NCBI GenBank assembly: GCA_023386635.1
Contig: JAEWJH010000120.1
Location: 1 to 11,774 of the forward strand
Reading direction: 5' to 3'
From: Pseudomonadota bacterium
Lineage (GTDB): Bacteria > Pseudomonadota > Alphaproteobacteria > Rhizobiales > Xanthobacteraceae
Length of the DNA: 11,774 nt
In this document: piece after piece, positions 5,739-11,774 of the stretch
How the letters are laid out: every line of letters begins with the position of its first letter
Position numbering within the stretch: the first letter of the stretch is position 1
Program-made: the position numbers and the translations under genes
The notes under the pieces: model-generated
Told to the model about the DNA's origin: nothing
Seen by the model: only the letters and a program-made list of their open reading frames with translations
Database searches by the model: none

Positions 5739-6218
5739 TTATCCGCGGTCGCGCATCAGTCGGCTGCGCTCGCGGTCCCAGCTGCGTTTCTTCTCGGTCG
5801 CGCGCTTGTCGTAGGCCTTCTTGCCCTTGGCGAGCGCGATCTCGACCTTGGCGCGGCCCTTGTCGTTGAAATAGAGCTTGAGCGGCACGATGGTCATGCC
5901 GTCACGCTCGATCGCGCCGATCAGTTTGCTGATTTGTCGCGCATGCAGCAGCAATTTGCGCGGCCGCTTCGGCGTATGATTGAACCGGCCCGCCTGCAGA
6001 TATTCCGGGATATTGGCGTTCACCAGCCAGATCTCGCCGTCGCGCGCGTCGGCATAGGATTCGGAAATGGTCGCCTTGCCGGAGCGCATGGATTTCACTT
6101 CGCTGCCGGTCAGCGCGATCCCCGCCTCCAGCACGTCGCCGATCGCATAGTTGAACCGGGCCTTGCGATTATCGGCAACGGCTCTTGGCTTTGGTGCTTT
6201 GGAGGAGGAACTGGCCAT
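5739..6218 (-). CDS. smpB: SsrA-binding protein SmpB
   Basis: SmpB binds tmRNA and takes it to stalled ribosomes for trans-translation. The 159-residue protein (usual length about 160) shows the family motifs in order: NRKARFNY at about 17-24, EAGIALTGSEVKSMRSGKA at 31-49, ISESYADARDGE, RPRKLLLHARQI, TIVPLKLYFNDKGRAKVEIALAKGKK, and the basic tail DKRATEKKRSWDRERSRLMRDRG, which enters the mRNA channel on the ribosome. A Ser/Lys-rich leader of about 15 residues precedes the conserved part. The ATG at 6218 has no clear Shine-Dalgarno; a 10-bp hairpin ends 8 nt before it. It follows mscL by 45 nt and is probably the last gene of a dapA-mscL-smpB unit. No ssrA gene is visible in this window. Confidence 0.97.
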   Translation of the reverse strand: MASSSSKAPKPRAVADNRKARFNYAIGDVLEAGIALTGSEVKSMRSGKATISESYADARDGEIWLVNANIPEYLQAGRFNHTPKRPRKLLLHARQISKLIGAIERDGMTIVPLKLYFNDKGRAKVEIALAKGKKAYDKRATEKKRSWDRERSRLMRDRG

Positions 6219-6226
6219 ATCTGTGA

Positions 6227-6253
6227 GCCGGCGCGCGAACCATGCGCGCCGGC
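6227..6253 (-). repeat. 10-bp GC hairpin between mscL and smpB
   Basis: GCCGGCGCGC (6227-6236) and GCGCGCCGGC (6244-6253) form a perfect 10-bp inverted repeat around GAACCAT. It starts 10 nt past the mscL stop and ends 8 nt before the smpB ATG. No T-run follows on the minus strand, so it is a poor terminator, but it covers the place where a ribosome-binding site would be expected. Confidence 0.6.
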
Positions 6254-6263
6254 AATCCGTTGA

Positions 6264-6677
6264 TTACTTCGCCTTCAGGATGTCGCGGATCTCGGTGAGC
6301 AGCACTTCCTCTTTCGAGGGCGCGGGCGGCGCCTCTTCCGCCTTTTCCTTGCGCAGCATCTTGTTCATGGCGCGGATGATCAGGAACAGCACCCAGGCGA
6401 TGATCGCGAAATTGATCACCAGGGTGAGGAAACTGCCCCAGGCCAGCACCGCACCCTGCTTCTTGGCTTCGACCAGTGAGGAAGCGGTGACCTTGTCCGA
6501 CAGCGGGATGAAGTAATTGGAGAAATCGAGACCGCCGGTGACCGCGCCGATGACCGGCATGATCACGTCGGCGACCAGCGAATTGACGATCGCGCCGAAC
6601 GCGGCACCGATGATCACGCCGACCGCGAGGTCGACGACGTTGCCACGCAGTGCAAATTTCTTGAATTCATCAAGCAT
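6264..6677 (-). CDS. mscL: Large-conductance mechanosensitive channel
   Basis: MscL forms a homopentameric inner-membrane pore that opens under membrane tension to release solutes during hypo-osmotic shock. The 137-residue protein (E. coli 136) starts MLDEFKKFALRGNVVDLAVGVIIGAAFG, the amphipathic N-helix running into the pore-lining TM1 (about 15-45, with the small-residue G/A packing face). The periplasmic loop is about 46-75, TM2 about 78-103 (LTLVINFAIIAWVLFLII), and a charged segment leads to the cytoplasmic helix ending LLTEIRDILKAK. GAGGAA sits 8 nt before the ATG at 6677, a good ribosome site. The dapA stop is 21 nt upstream, so co-transcription with dapA is likely. Confidence 0.98.
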   Translation of the reverse strand: MLDEFKKFALRGNVVDLAVGVIIGAAFGAIVNSLVADVIMPVIGAVTGGLDFSNYFIPLSDKVTASSLVEAKKQGAVLAWGSFLTLVINFAIIAWVLFLIIRAMNKMLRKEKAEEAPPAPSKEEVLLTEIRDILKAK

Positions 6678-6698
6678 GTGCGATGTTCCTCAGTCCCC

Positions 6699-7604
6699 TC
6701 AGTTGATCAGCCCGGCATGAACCATCGCGCTGCGGACCGCCGCCTTGGACGTCTCCGCCAGCGTTACCATCGGCAGCCGCACGTCGTCGCTGCACTTGCC
6801 GAGCAGCGACAGCGCATATTTGGCCGGCGACGGATTGGTCTCGATGAAGAGATGCTGATGCAGCGGCAGCAGCTTGTCCTGCAGCCGCACAGCCGTCGCA
6901 TAATCGCCGCGCAGGCATGCGCTCTGGAATTCCGCGCAGAGCCGCGGCGCCACGTTCGAGGTCACCGAAATGCAGCCGTGGCCGCCATGCGCCATGAAGC
7001 CGAGCGCGGTGCCGTCCTCACCCGAAAGCTGGTTGAAGCCTTCGCCCATCGCCGCGCGCTGCTGCGACACGCGCAACACGTTCGCCGTCGCATCCTTCAC
7101 GCCGGTGATGTTCTTGAGTTCGTAGAGCCGCGCCATGGTGTCGACCGACATGTCGATCACCGACCGTCCCGGGATATTGTAGATGATGATCGGGATATTG
7201 ATGGCGTCGTTGATAGCCTTGAAGTGGCGATACATGCCTTCCTGGGTCGGCTTGTTATAGTAGGGCGTAACGATCAGCACGCCGTCAGCGCCGGCCTGCT
7301 CGGCATGGCGCGCCAGTTCGATCGCCTCATCGGTGGAGTTGGAACCCGCGCCGGCGATCACGGGAACCCGACGCTTGGCCTGGTCGATGCACCACTCGAC
7401 GACCTTGCGGTGCTCGTCGTGCGACAATGTCGGGCTTTCGCCCGTGGTTCCGACCGGAACCAGGCCATTGGTCCCCTCGGCGATCTGCCAGTCCACCAGG
7501 TCGCGGAACGCGCGCTCGTCGAGCTGCCCGTTTTTGAACGGCGTCACCAGCGCGGTAAATGACCCCCGGAAATTCGACTTCGCGTTGATGGTTTGGCCGG
7601 ACAT
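6699..7604 (-). CDS. dapA: 4-hydroxy-tetrahydrodipicolinate synthase
   Basis: DapA condenses pyruvate with aspartate semialdehyde, the first committed step of the diaminopimelate/lysine pathway. The 301-residue (beta/alpha)8 barrel has GTTGES with Thr53-Thr54, YNIPGRS with Tyr142 and the substrate-carboxylate Arg147, and GVKDA with the Schiff-base Lys170, so the catalytic set is complete. VTPYYNKPTQEG at 112-123 is also a standard motif. The frame extends to an ATG at 7646, but GAAGGAA lies 8 nt upstream of the ATG at 7604, and the extra 14 residues (rich in Arg and Pro) do not look like family sequence, so 7604 is chosen. It is the first gene of the dapA-mscL-smpB unit and is divergent from the lytic transglycosylase across about 240 nt. 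Both act around peptidoglycan: DapA supplies the diaminopimelate precursor, the transglycosylase turns the wall over. Confidence 0.97.
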   Translation of the reverse strand: MSGQTINAKSNFRGSFTALVTPFKNGQLDERAFRDLVDWQIAEGTNGLVPVGTTGESPTLSHDEHRKVVEWCIDQAKRRVPVIAGAGSNSTDEAIELARHAEQAGADGVLIVTPYYNKPTQEGMYRHFKAINDAINIPIIIYNIPGRSVIDMSVDTMARLYELKNITGVKDATANVLRVSQQRAAMGEGFNQLSGEDGTALGFMAHGGHGCISVTSNVAPRLCAEFQSACLRGDYATAVRLQDKLLPLHQHLFIETNPSPAKYALSLLGKCSDDVRLPMVTLAETSKAAVRSAMVHAGLIN

Positions 7605-7650
7605 TGCTGCATTCCTTCGCTGGGCCGGGCGGTCCACGCCGGCCATGCGG

Positions 7651-7692
7651 CATCAATACCGTTAAGCGGCCATTGATGAAAGGGATCAATGG
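7651..7692. promoter_or_regulatory. Clustered inverted repeats in the dapA/transglycosylase divergent region
   Basis: CCATTGAT (7670-7677) and ATCAATGG (7685-7692) form a perfect 8-bp dyad with a 7-nt spacer. A further half-site CATCAAT at 7651-7657 is the reverse complement of ATTGATG at 7672-7678, giving three alternating copies of one half-site. This sits 47-88 nt upstream of the dapA ATG, where its promoter should lie, so an operator is plausible. The binding protein is not recognised. I see nothing firm in the rest of 7693-7808. Confidence 0.4.
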
Positions 7693-7808
7693 CTTTGATG
7701 GACTAACCACACCTCGCGAAACCTGGGCCGCCGGGTCGTATGCCCGAAAGCTGCCCCGTTTTCGCCGCGGATTCCGGCTAGGGACGCTGCGGGCTGCCGG
7801 CAACTCCC

Positions 7809-7848
7809 CAAGGTAACCAAGTCGTTAGTGTTGTCGGTCAAGGTAGCC
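7809..7848 (+). promoter_or_regulatory. Duplicated ribosome-site-like CAAGGTARCC
   Basis: CAAGGTAACC (7809-7818) and CAAGGTAGCC (7839-7848) are near-identical direct repeats 30 nt apart. The second ends directly before the ATG at 7849; the first lies 9 nt before an in-frame GTG at 7828. Both therefore look like Shine-Dalgarno plus start combinations for the same protein. Confidence 0.4.
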
Positions 7849-10119
7849 ATGAGTCGGCGCGAATCCGGCTATCATCTGACGCAAACGGGGCATCACGGGT
7901 TGACTGGCGGTAAGGTACTGAAATCCATCGGCTTCCTTGGGACTGTCGCGCTCATCGGCGCGACGGGCGCGGCCTTTGCGGCGCCGCTCAAGGGCTCGGT
8001 CCCGGTGCCGCGCCCCCGGCCCGCGGCGCTCCCGAATGCACCGCTGGTTCTGCATGTCCCGCAAGGCGATTCCCGCTCCGCAAAGCAGCGCGGCCTCGAG
8101 GCCTACGCCGCGGTCGGGACGCCGGCACAATTGCAGCGCTCGATCCTGCCGCACGCCTTCCGGCAGGCCAGCGTGAAATTCGCGGCCGGCAGCACCGCCA
8201 CCACATCCGATTCCGACGTGGCGGCCGTTCGCCGCGTGCTGGAGTTTTCCCGCAAGGGCAAGGATTCCGACGCGCTGTCGACCATGAACGGCATCCTTGA
8301 TCCGGTCGCGCGCAAGCTCGCCGAATATCTCTATCTCCGCAGCGACCGCACCAATCCGAGCTTCGAGCGGTTTGAGGCCTTCGTTGCCGACAATCCGAGT
8401 TGGCCGCATATCCCGCTGCTGACCCGCCGCGCCGAGAACGCGCTGTGGGACGACAAGCGCGACGACGCCACGGTGCGCGCGTTCTTTGCCAACCGCGAGC
8501 CGACCAGCGGCAAGGGCAAACTGGTGCTGGCCCGCGCGGTGTTGGCGCAGGGCGACCGCGCCCGGGCGACCGCACTGGCGCGCGACGCCTGGCGCAACGA
8601 TGAAATGTCCGGCGAGGTGGAAAGCCGCGCGCTCGATATGTTCGGCGCACTGCTCACCGCCGGCGATCACCGCGCGCGGATGAACAACCGCCTTTATTCA
8701 GGCGACAGCGAAGGCGGCCTGCGCGCTGCACAGCGGCTCGGCCACAACGACGTCCTGATCGCAAAGGCGCGCATCGCCGTCGGCAAGCGCGGCGTCGATG
8801 CGAAGACGGCGCTGGAAGCGGTGCCGAGCGCGGCCCGGCACGATCCCGGCTATCTGTTCGCCCGCTCCCAATATCTGCGCAAGAAAGATGAAGTCGATGC
8901 CGCCGCCAAGCTGATGCTGAGTGCGCCGGCCGACATCAACCAGATTTACGACGCCGACCAGTGGTGGGTTGAGCGGCGGCTGCTCGTGCGCAAAGTGCTC
9001 GACGCCGGCGACGCCCGCACCGCCTATCGCCTTGCCGTGAATGTACCCTCGCCGGAACGCGGCAACTATCGTGCCGACCAGCACTTCACCTGCGGCTGGC
9101 TCGCGTTGCGCTTCCTCAACGATCCCGTCACCGCGGCCAAGCATTTCGCACGGATTCCGGACGGAACCGATAATCCGCACGCGCTGTCGCGCGCGGGCTA
9201 TTGGGAAGGCCGCGCCGCCGAGGCCATGGGCCAGAAGGCGCAGGCCCGCGCGTTCTACGAAGCGGCGGCGGTGCATTCGGCGACCTATTACGGCCAGCTC
9301 GCCCGCGCCAAGCTCGGCCTGCCCGAGGTCGGCCTCCGGCCCGCGCCGCAATTCTCCGCGCAGGAGCGCGCCGCCAACAACCGGCTCGAAGTCGTGCGTG
9401 CCGTGGAGATTCTCTACACGCTCAACGAAGGCGATCTGATCGCCTCGATCATGGCCGAACTCGGCGGCCGCGCCACGGACGCCAACGGGCTTGCCGCGCT
9501 TGGCGAAGTCGCGGAGCGCCACAAGGACGGCCGCTCGCTGGTGCTTATGGGCAAGGCGGCGCACGGCCGCGGCCTGCCGTTCGAGCATTATGCGTTTCCG
9601 ACGGTTGGCCTGCCGTCCTACACCAATGTCGGCCCGGCAGTTGAGCCGGCGGTGACCTACTCGATCGCGCGGCAGGAAAGCCACTTCAACCAGAAGGTCG
9701 TGTCGCCCGCCAACGCCATGGGCTTCATGCAGGTGACGCCGGCCGCGGGCCAATACATCGCCAAGAAGTTCAAGGTCGTTTACGACAAGATGCGGCTGCT
9801 CAAGGACCCCATCTACAACATGCAGATGGGCGCGGCCGAGCTCGGCAACCTGATCAACATCTATCGCGGCTCCTACATCATGACCTTCGCCGGCTACAAC
9901 GCCGGTCAGGGGCGCGTGAAACAGTGGGTCGCCGCCTATGGCGATCCGCGCGATCCCAATGTCGATCCAGTCGACTGGGTGGAGCGGATTCCGATCTCGG
10001 AGACGCGCAACTACGTGCCGCGCATCCTCGAGAACCTGCAGGTCTATCGCGTGCGGTTCGGCGGCGGCTCGCGGCTGCAGATCGAAGCGGATCTGCGGCG
10101 CGGCAGCGAGACCAACTGA
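7849..10119 (+). CDS. Slt-type lytic murein transglycosylase
   Basis: Cleaves the MurNAc-GlcNAc bond of peptidoglycan to give 1,6-anhydro ends, in the periplasm. The 756-residue protein (somewhat longer than E. coli Slt70) has a long n-region and a hydrophobic core FLGTVALIGATGAAF, with likely signal cleavage after A44 (AFA/AP), followed by a Pro-rich linker PVPRPRPAALP. Residues about 80-560 are helical, TPR-like repeats matching the Slt superhelical U-domain (for example RAGYWEGRAAEAMGQ and ATYYGQLARAKLGLP). The C-terminal SLT domain has ARQESHF with catalytic Glu610, GFMQVTP at 625-631, AGYNAG at 681-686 and RNYVPRILENLQVY. Start ATG 7849 has AAGG 5 nt upstream; an in-frame GTG at 7828 and a TTG near 7900, which would shorten the n-region, are alternatives. 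The alpha/beta hydrolase follows after 5 nt. Confidence 0.95.
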   Translation: MSRRESGYHLTQTGHHGLTGGKVLKSIGFLGTVALIGATGAAFAAPLKGSVPVPRPRPAALPNAPLVLHVPQGDSRSAKQRGLEAYAAVGTPAQLQRSILPHAFRQASVKFAAGSTATTSDSDVAAVRRVLEFSRKGKDSDALSTMNGILDPVARKLAEYLYLRSDRTNPSFERFEAFVADNPSWPHIPLLTRRAENALWDDKRDDATVRAFFANREPTSGKGKLVLARAVLAQGDRARATALARDAWRNDEMSGEVESRALDMFGALLTAGDHRARMNNRLYSGDSEGGLRAAQRLGHNDVLIAKARIAVGKRGVDAKTALEAVPSAARHDPGYLFARSQYLRKKDEVDAAAKLMLSAPADINQIYDADQWWVERRLLVRKVLDAGDARTAYRLAVNVPSPERGNYRADQHFTCGWLALRFLNDPVTAAKHFARIPDGTDNPHALSRAGYWEGRAAEAMGQKAQARAFYEAAAVHSATYYGQLARAKLGLPEVGLRPAPQFSAQERAANNRLEVVRAVEILYTLNEGDLIASIMAELGGRATDANGLAALGEVAERHKDGRSLVLMGKAAHGRGLPFEHYAFPTVGLPSYTNVGPAVEPAVTYSIARQESHFNQKVVSPANAMGFMQVTPAAGQYIAKKFKVVYDKMRLLKDPIYNMQMGAAELGNLINIYRGSYIMTFAGYNAGQGRVKQWVAAYGDPRDPNVDPVDWVERIPISETRNYVPRILENLQVYRVRFGGGSRLQIEADLRRGSETN

Positions 10120-10124
10120 GCGCG

Positions 10125-11045
10125 ATGGCCGCGCCCGAGGTGCCACCCTCTCCCTCTTGCCGAAGCGAGACCGTCACCACCGCTGATGGGCTGCGCCTGC
10201 ACGTCGCCTGCTATGGCGAGCCGCGTCCCGGCGCGCGCACCGTGCTGTGCCTGCCCGGCCTGACGCGCACCGGCGCCGATTTCGAGCCGCTGGCGCGCGC
10301 TCTCGCCGCCGATCCACAGCTGCCACGGCGCGTGCTTGCGCTCGATTACCGCGGCCGTGGACAATCCGACTACGACCCCGATCCGGCGAACTATACGGTG
10401 CCGGTCGAGACCGGCGACGTGATCGGCGTGCTGCAAGCGTTCGACGCCGCTCCCGCCATCATCGTCGGCACGTCGCGCGGCGGGCTGATCGCCATGGTGC
10501 TGGCGGCGGTCCGGCCTGAACTGATCGCCGGCGTCGTGTTCAACGATATCGGTCCGGCGATCGAGCGCGATGGCCTCCTCCGGATCAAATCGTATGTCGG
10601 CGCCATTCCAGGAACGATGGGCGCACCGCGCGATTACGACGAGGCTGCCGCTCTCCTGCGCGGGCTGTTCGCCGACCAGTTCCCCAACCTCACCGCCGGC
10701 GATTGGCACGCGGCAGCCCGGCGCGGCTTCCGCGCGGACGGTGACCATTTGATCACGACCTACGATCCCGCATTGGCCCGGGGCCTGGACAGCCTCACGC
10801 CGGAGACGCCCTTGCCGGCCTTGTGGAAGGAGTTCGATGCCCTGCAAGGCAAACCGGTGATGGTGATCCGCGGCGCGCTGTCGGACATCCTGTCGCCGGC
10901 GACTGTCGGCGAGATGCAGCGCCGCCGGCCCGATCTCGAAACCATTGAGATCGCCGACCAGGGGCACCCGCCGCTGCTGCGCGAACCGGATGTGATCGCC
11001 CGCATCGCCGCCTTCGCGCGCCGCTGCGACGTCCGCGCTAATTAG
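10125..11045 (+). CDS. Alpha/beta hydrolase
   Basis: A 306-residue alpha/beta-hydrolase-fold enzyme, probably cytoplasmic (no signal peptide). The oxyanion region is LPGLTRTGADFEPLA (43-57) and LDYRGRGQSDYD (73-84); the nucleophile elbow is GTSRGG with Ser117; the acid is Asp254 in RGALSDILSP; the catalytic His281 is in DQGHPPLL. The triad is thus complete. The spacing and DYRGRG element resemble esterases, haloperoxidase-like and C-C bond hydrolases, so the substrate is open. The frame is open upstream to 9924, but that overlaps the transglycosylase in another frame; ATG 10125 starts 5 nt after the transglycosylase stop, so translational coupling is likely. A cell-wall role suggested by the neighbour is only a guess. 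Confidence 0.92.
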   Translation: MAAPEVPPSPSCRSETVTTADGLRLHVACYGEPRPGARTVLCLPGLTRTGADFEPLARALAADPQLPRRVLALDYRGRGQSDYDPDPANYTVPVETGDVIGVLQAFDAAPAIIVGTSRGGLIAMVLAAVRPELIAGVVFNDIGPAIERDGLLRIKSYVGAIPGTMGAPRDYDEAAALLRGLFADQFPNLTAGDWHAAARRGFRADGDHLITTYDPALARGLDSLTPETPLPALWKEFDALQGKPVMVIRGALSDILSPATVGEMQRRRPDLETIEIADQGHPPLLREPDVIARIAAFARRCDVRAN

Positions 11046-11123
11046 CATCTGAAAATTCTTGCGACGTCCAGCGAACCCTGCCGCCGTTCGACGCTGCGCG
11101 CCTGCCTTAAGCCTCACGCAAAG

Positions 11124-11152
11124 AAAAACCCCGGCGGTTTCCCGCCGGGGTT
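11124..11152 (-). terminator. Intrinsic terminator of the porin gene
   Basis: An 11-bp perfect stem, AACCCCGGCGG (11127-11137) with CCGCCGGGGTT (11142-11152) and loop TTTC, is followed on the minus strand by TTTTTCTTT (two of these T belong to the stem). It begins 30 nt past the porin stop. Read the other way it is followed by TTCTCTT, so it may also stop transcription from the hydrolase. The rest of 11046-11123 shows nothing distinct. Confidence 0.88.
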
Positions 11153-11182
11153 CTCTTGGACTCTTATACCTTGATCAGACGA

Positions 11183-11774
11183 TCAGGGCATGAAGTCGCG
11201 GTGGACGCGGAAGCGAACCGCAACGTTGTCTTCGTTACGCGTCGGGATAGCCACGAGGCCGCTCGATGCGGTGTTGAGCTTCGAGTAGAGAACGTCGAGG
11301 CCCATGTAGAAGTCCTTGGTGACGTTCCACTGGGTACGCGAACCGAGGAACCAGGTCGACCAGTTGTTATCGCAACCGGCGCCGGCAACCGCAGTCGCAC
11401 CAGCACCCGCACCGTTACCCTGCGCGACGCAGAGCATGGCGTTGGCGCGATCGTTGTAGCGGACGGCCGCGTAGCCGCCGTACACCGAGGTGCGCCAGGC
11501 CGGGTTCCAGAAGTGCTCGTAAGCAGCGTTGAAGCCCCAGGTCTTGGTCAGTTCGAGGCCGCTGGCCGTCGCACCGAGCGCGCCACCGTAAACCGCATCG
11601 GTCATGATGCCGTAGGCGGAGACGTTGCCGGTGCCGTTACCGTAGCCCCAGTTGCTGTTCGGGGTCGAGAACACGTAACGGGACGCGCCCTCGGCGTAGT
11701 TGATCTGCGCCTGGAAGTAGTCGCCAGCGCCGATCATCGGAGCATTCAGCTTGATGCCCGCGCCGACCGCGTAG
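11183..11774 (-). CDS. Outer-membrane porin, Porin_2 family (5' end beyond window)
   Basis: The C-terminal about 197 residues of a trimeric general-diffusion porin of the Rhizobiales Omp2b/Porin_2 type, an outer-membrane beta-barrel. The frame is open to the right edge, so the start and signal peptide are missing. Alternating polar and aromatic strands are visible: GDYFQAQINYAEGASRYVF, TKTWGFNAAYEHFWNP, WRTSVYGGYAAVRYND, STWFLGSRTQWNV, FYMGLDVLYSKL and the final strand NVAVRFRVHRDF. The protein ends Phe-Met-Pro rather than in a C-terminal Phe, as I recall for related Bradyrhizobium-type porins. Two Cys (codons 11372-11374 and 11429-11431) flank an 18-residue Gly/Ala-rich loop, probably extracellular. 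Partial length prevents strand counting. Confidence 0.93.
   Translation of the reverse strand, partial: YAVGAGIKLNAPMIGAGDYFQAQINYAEGASRYVFSTPNSNWGYGNGTGNVSAYGIMTDAVYGGALGATASGLELTKTWGFNAAYEHFWNPAWRTSVYGGYAAVRYNDRANAMLCVAQGNGAGAGATAVAGAGCDNNWSTWFLGSRTQWNVTKDFYMGLDVLYSKLNTASSGLVAIPTRNEDNVAVRFRVHRDFMP

Noticed and set aside
8698..10146. A 482-codon open frame antisense to the lytic transglycosylase
   Set aside because: No family motifs; the sense strand has a complete Slt domain with catalytic Glu.
1..11774. CRISPR array, tRNA, IS element or defence system
   Set aside because: No spaced long repeats, cloverleaf-like segments, transposase or nuclease-effector motifs were found on either strand.

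Overview
The window looks like a chromosomal segment of a GC-rich alphaproteobacterium, most likely from the Bradyrhizobium/Rhodopseudomonas/Afipia group (Nitrobacteraceae). This rests on strong G/C bias at third codon positions, a long acidic-tailed alphaproteobacterial RpoZ, a Porin_2 type outer-membrane porin ending in '...RVHRDFMP', and the overall style of the housekeeping proteins. No genus can be proven from the sequence alone. I see no tRNA, rRNA, CRISPR array, IS element, integrase or phage gene.

Layout. (1) 14-471: rpoZ on the minus strand with its own intrinsic terminator. (2) 472-820: an untranslated divergent region holding four regularly spaced TCATTG hexamers. (3) 821-2134: a plus-strand pair, an NYN/LabA-like ribonuclease-fold protein followed 12 nt later by a family 5 (UDGb-type) uracil-DNA glycosylase. 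(4) 2138-4828: a minus-strand, probably four-gene transcription unit, in transcription order an AhpD-fold CxxC protein, a VOC/glyoxalase protein, a Bug/TctC periplasmic binding protein and a BCP-like peroxiredoxin. It is divergent from (5) an IclR-family regulator (4991-5725). The intergenic region has a consensus -10 box facing the operon and a perfect 6-5-6 inverted repeat that closely resembles the E. coli IclR operator. (6) 5739-7604: minus-strand housekeeping genes dapA-mscL-smpB. (7) 7849-11045: a plus-strand Slt-type lytic transglycosylase and an alpha/beta hydrolase 5 nt behind it. (8) 11127-11774: a porin gene on the minus strand, cut by the window edge, with a strong terminator.

How they fit together. 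rpoZ (transcription), UDG (repair), smpB (ribosome rescue), dapA (lysine and diaminopimelate), mscL (osmotic safety valve) and the lytic transglycosylase (peptidoglycan turnover) are core functions. The IclR-controlled block looks like an accessory catabolic and stress cassette set between them: a solute-binding protein, two small enzymes that handle reactive or ring-cleavage type metabolites, a peroxidase, and a local regulator. Its substrate cannot be read from the sequence.

The most useful new observations are regulatory: the predicted IclR operator inside the operon promoter, the TCATTG array next to rpoZ, inverted repeats in the dapA/transglycosylase divergent region, and a 10-bp hairpin directly upstream of smpB. 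I do not see evidence for a wholly new system such as a defence island, biosynthetic cluster or mobile element.
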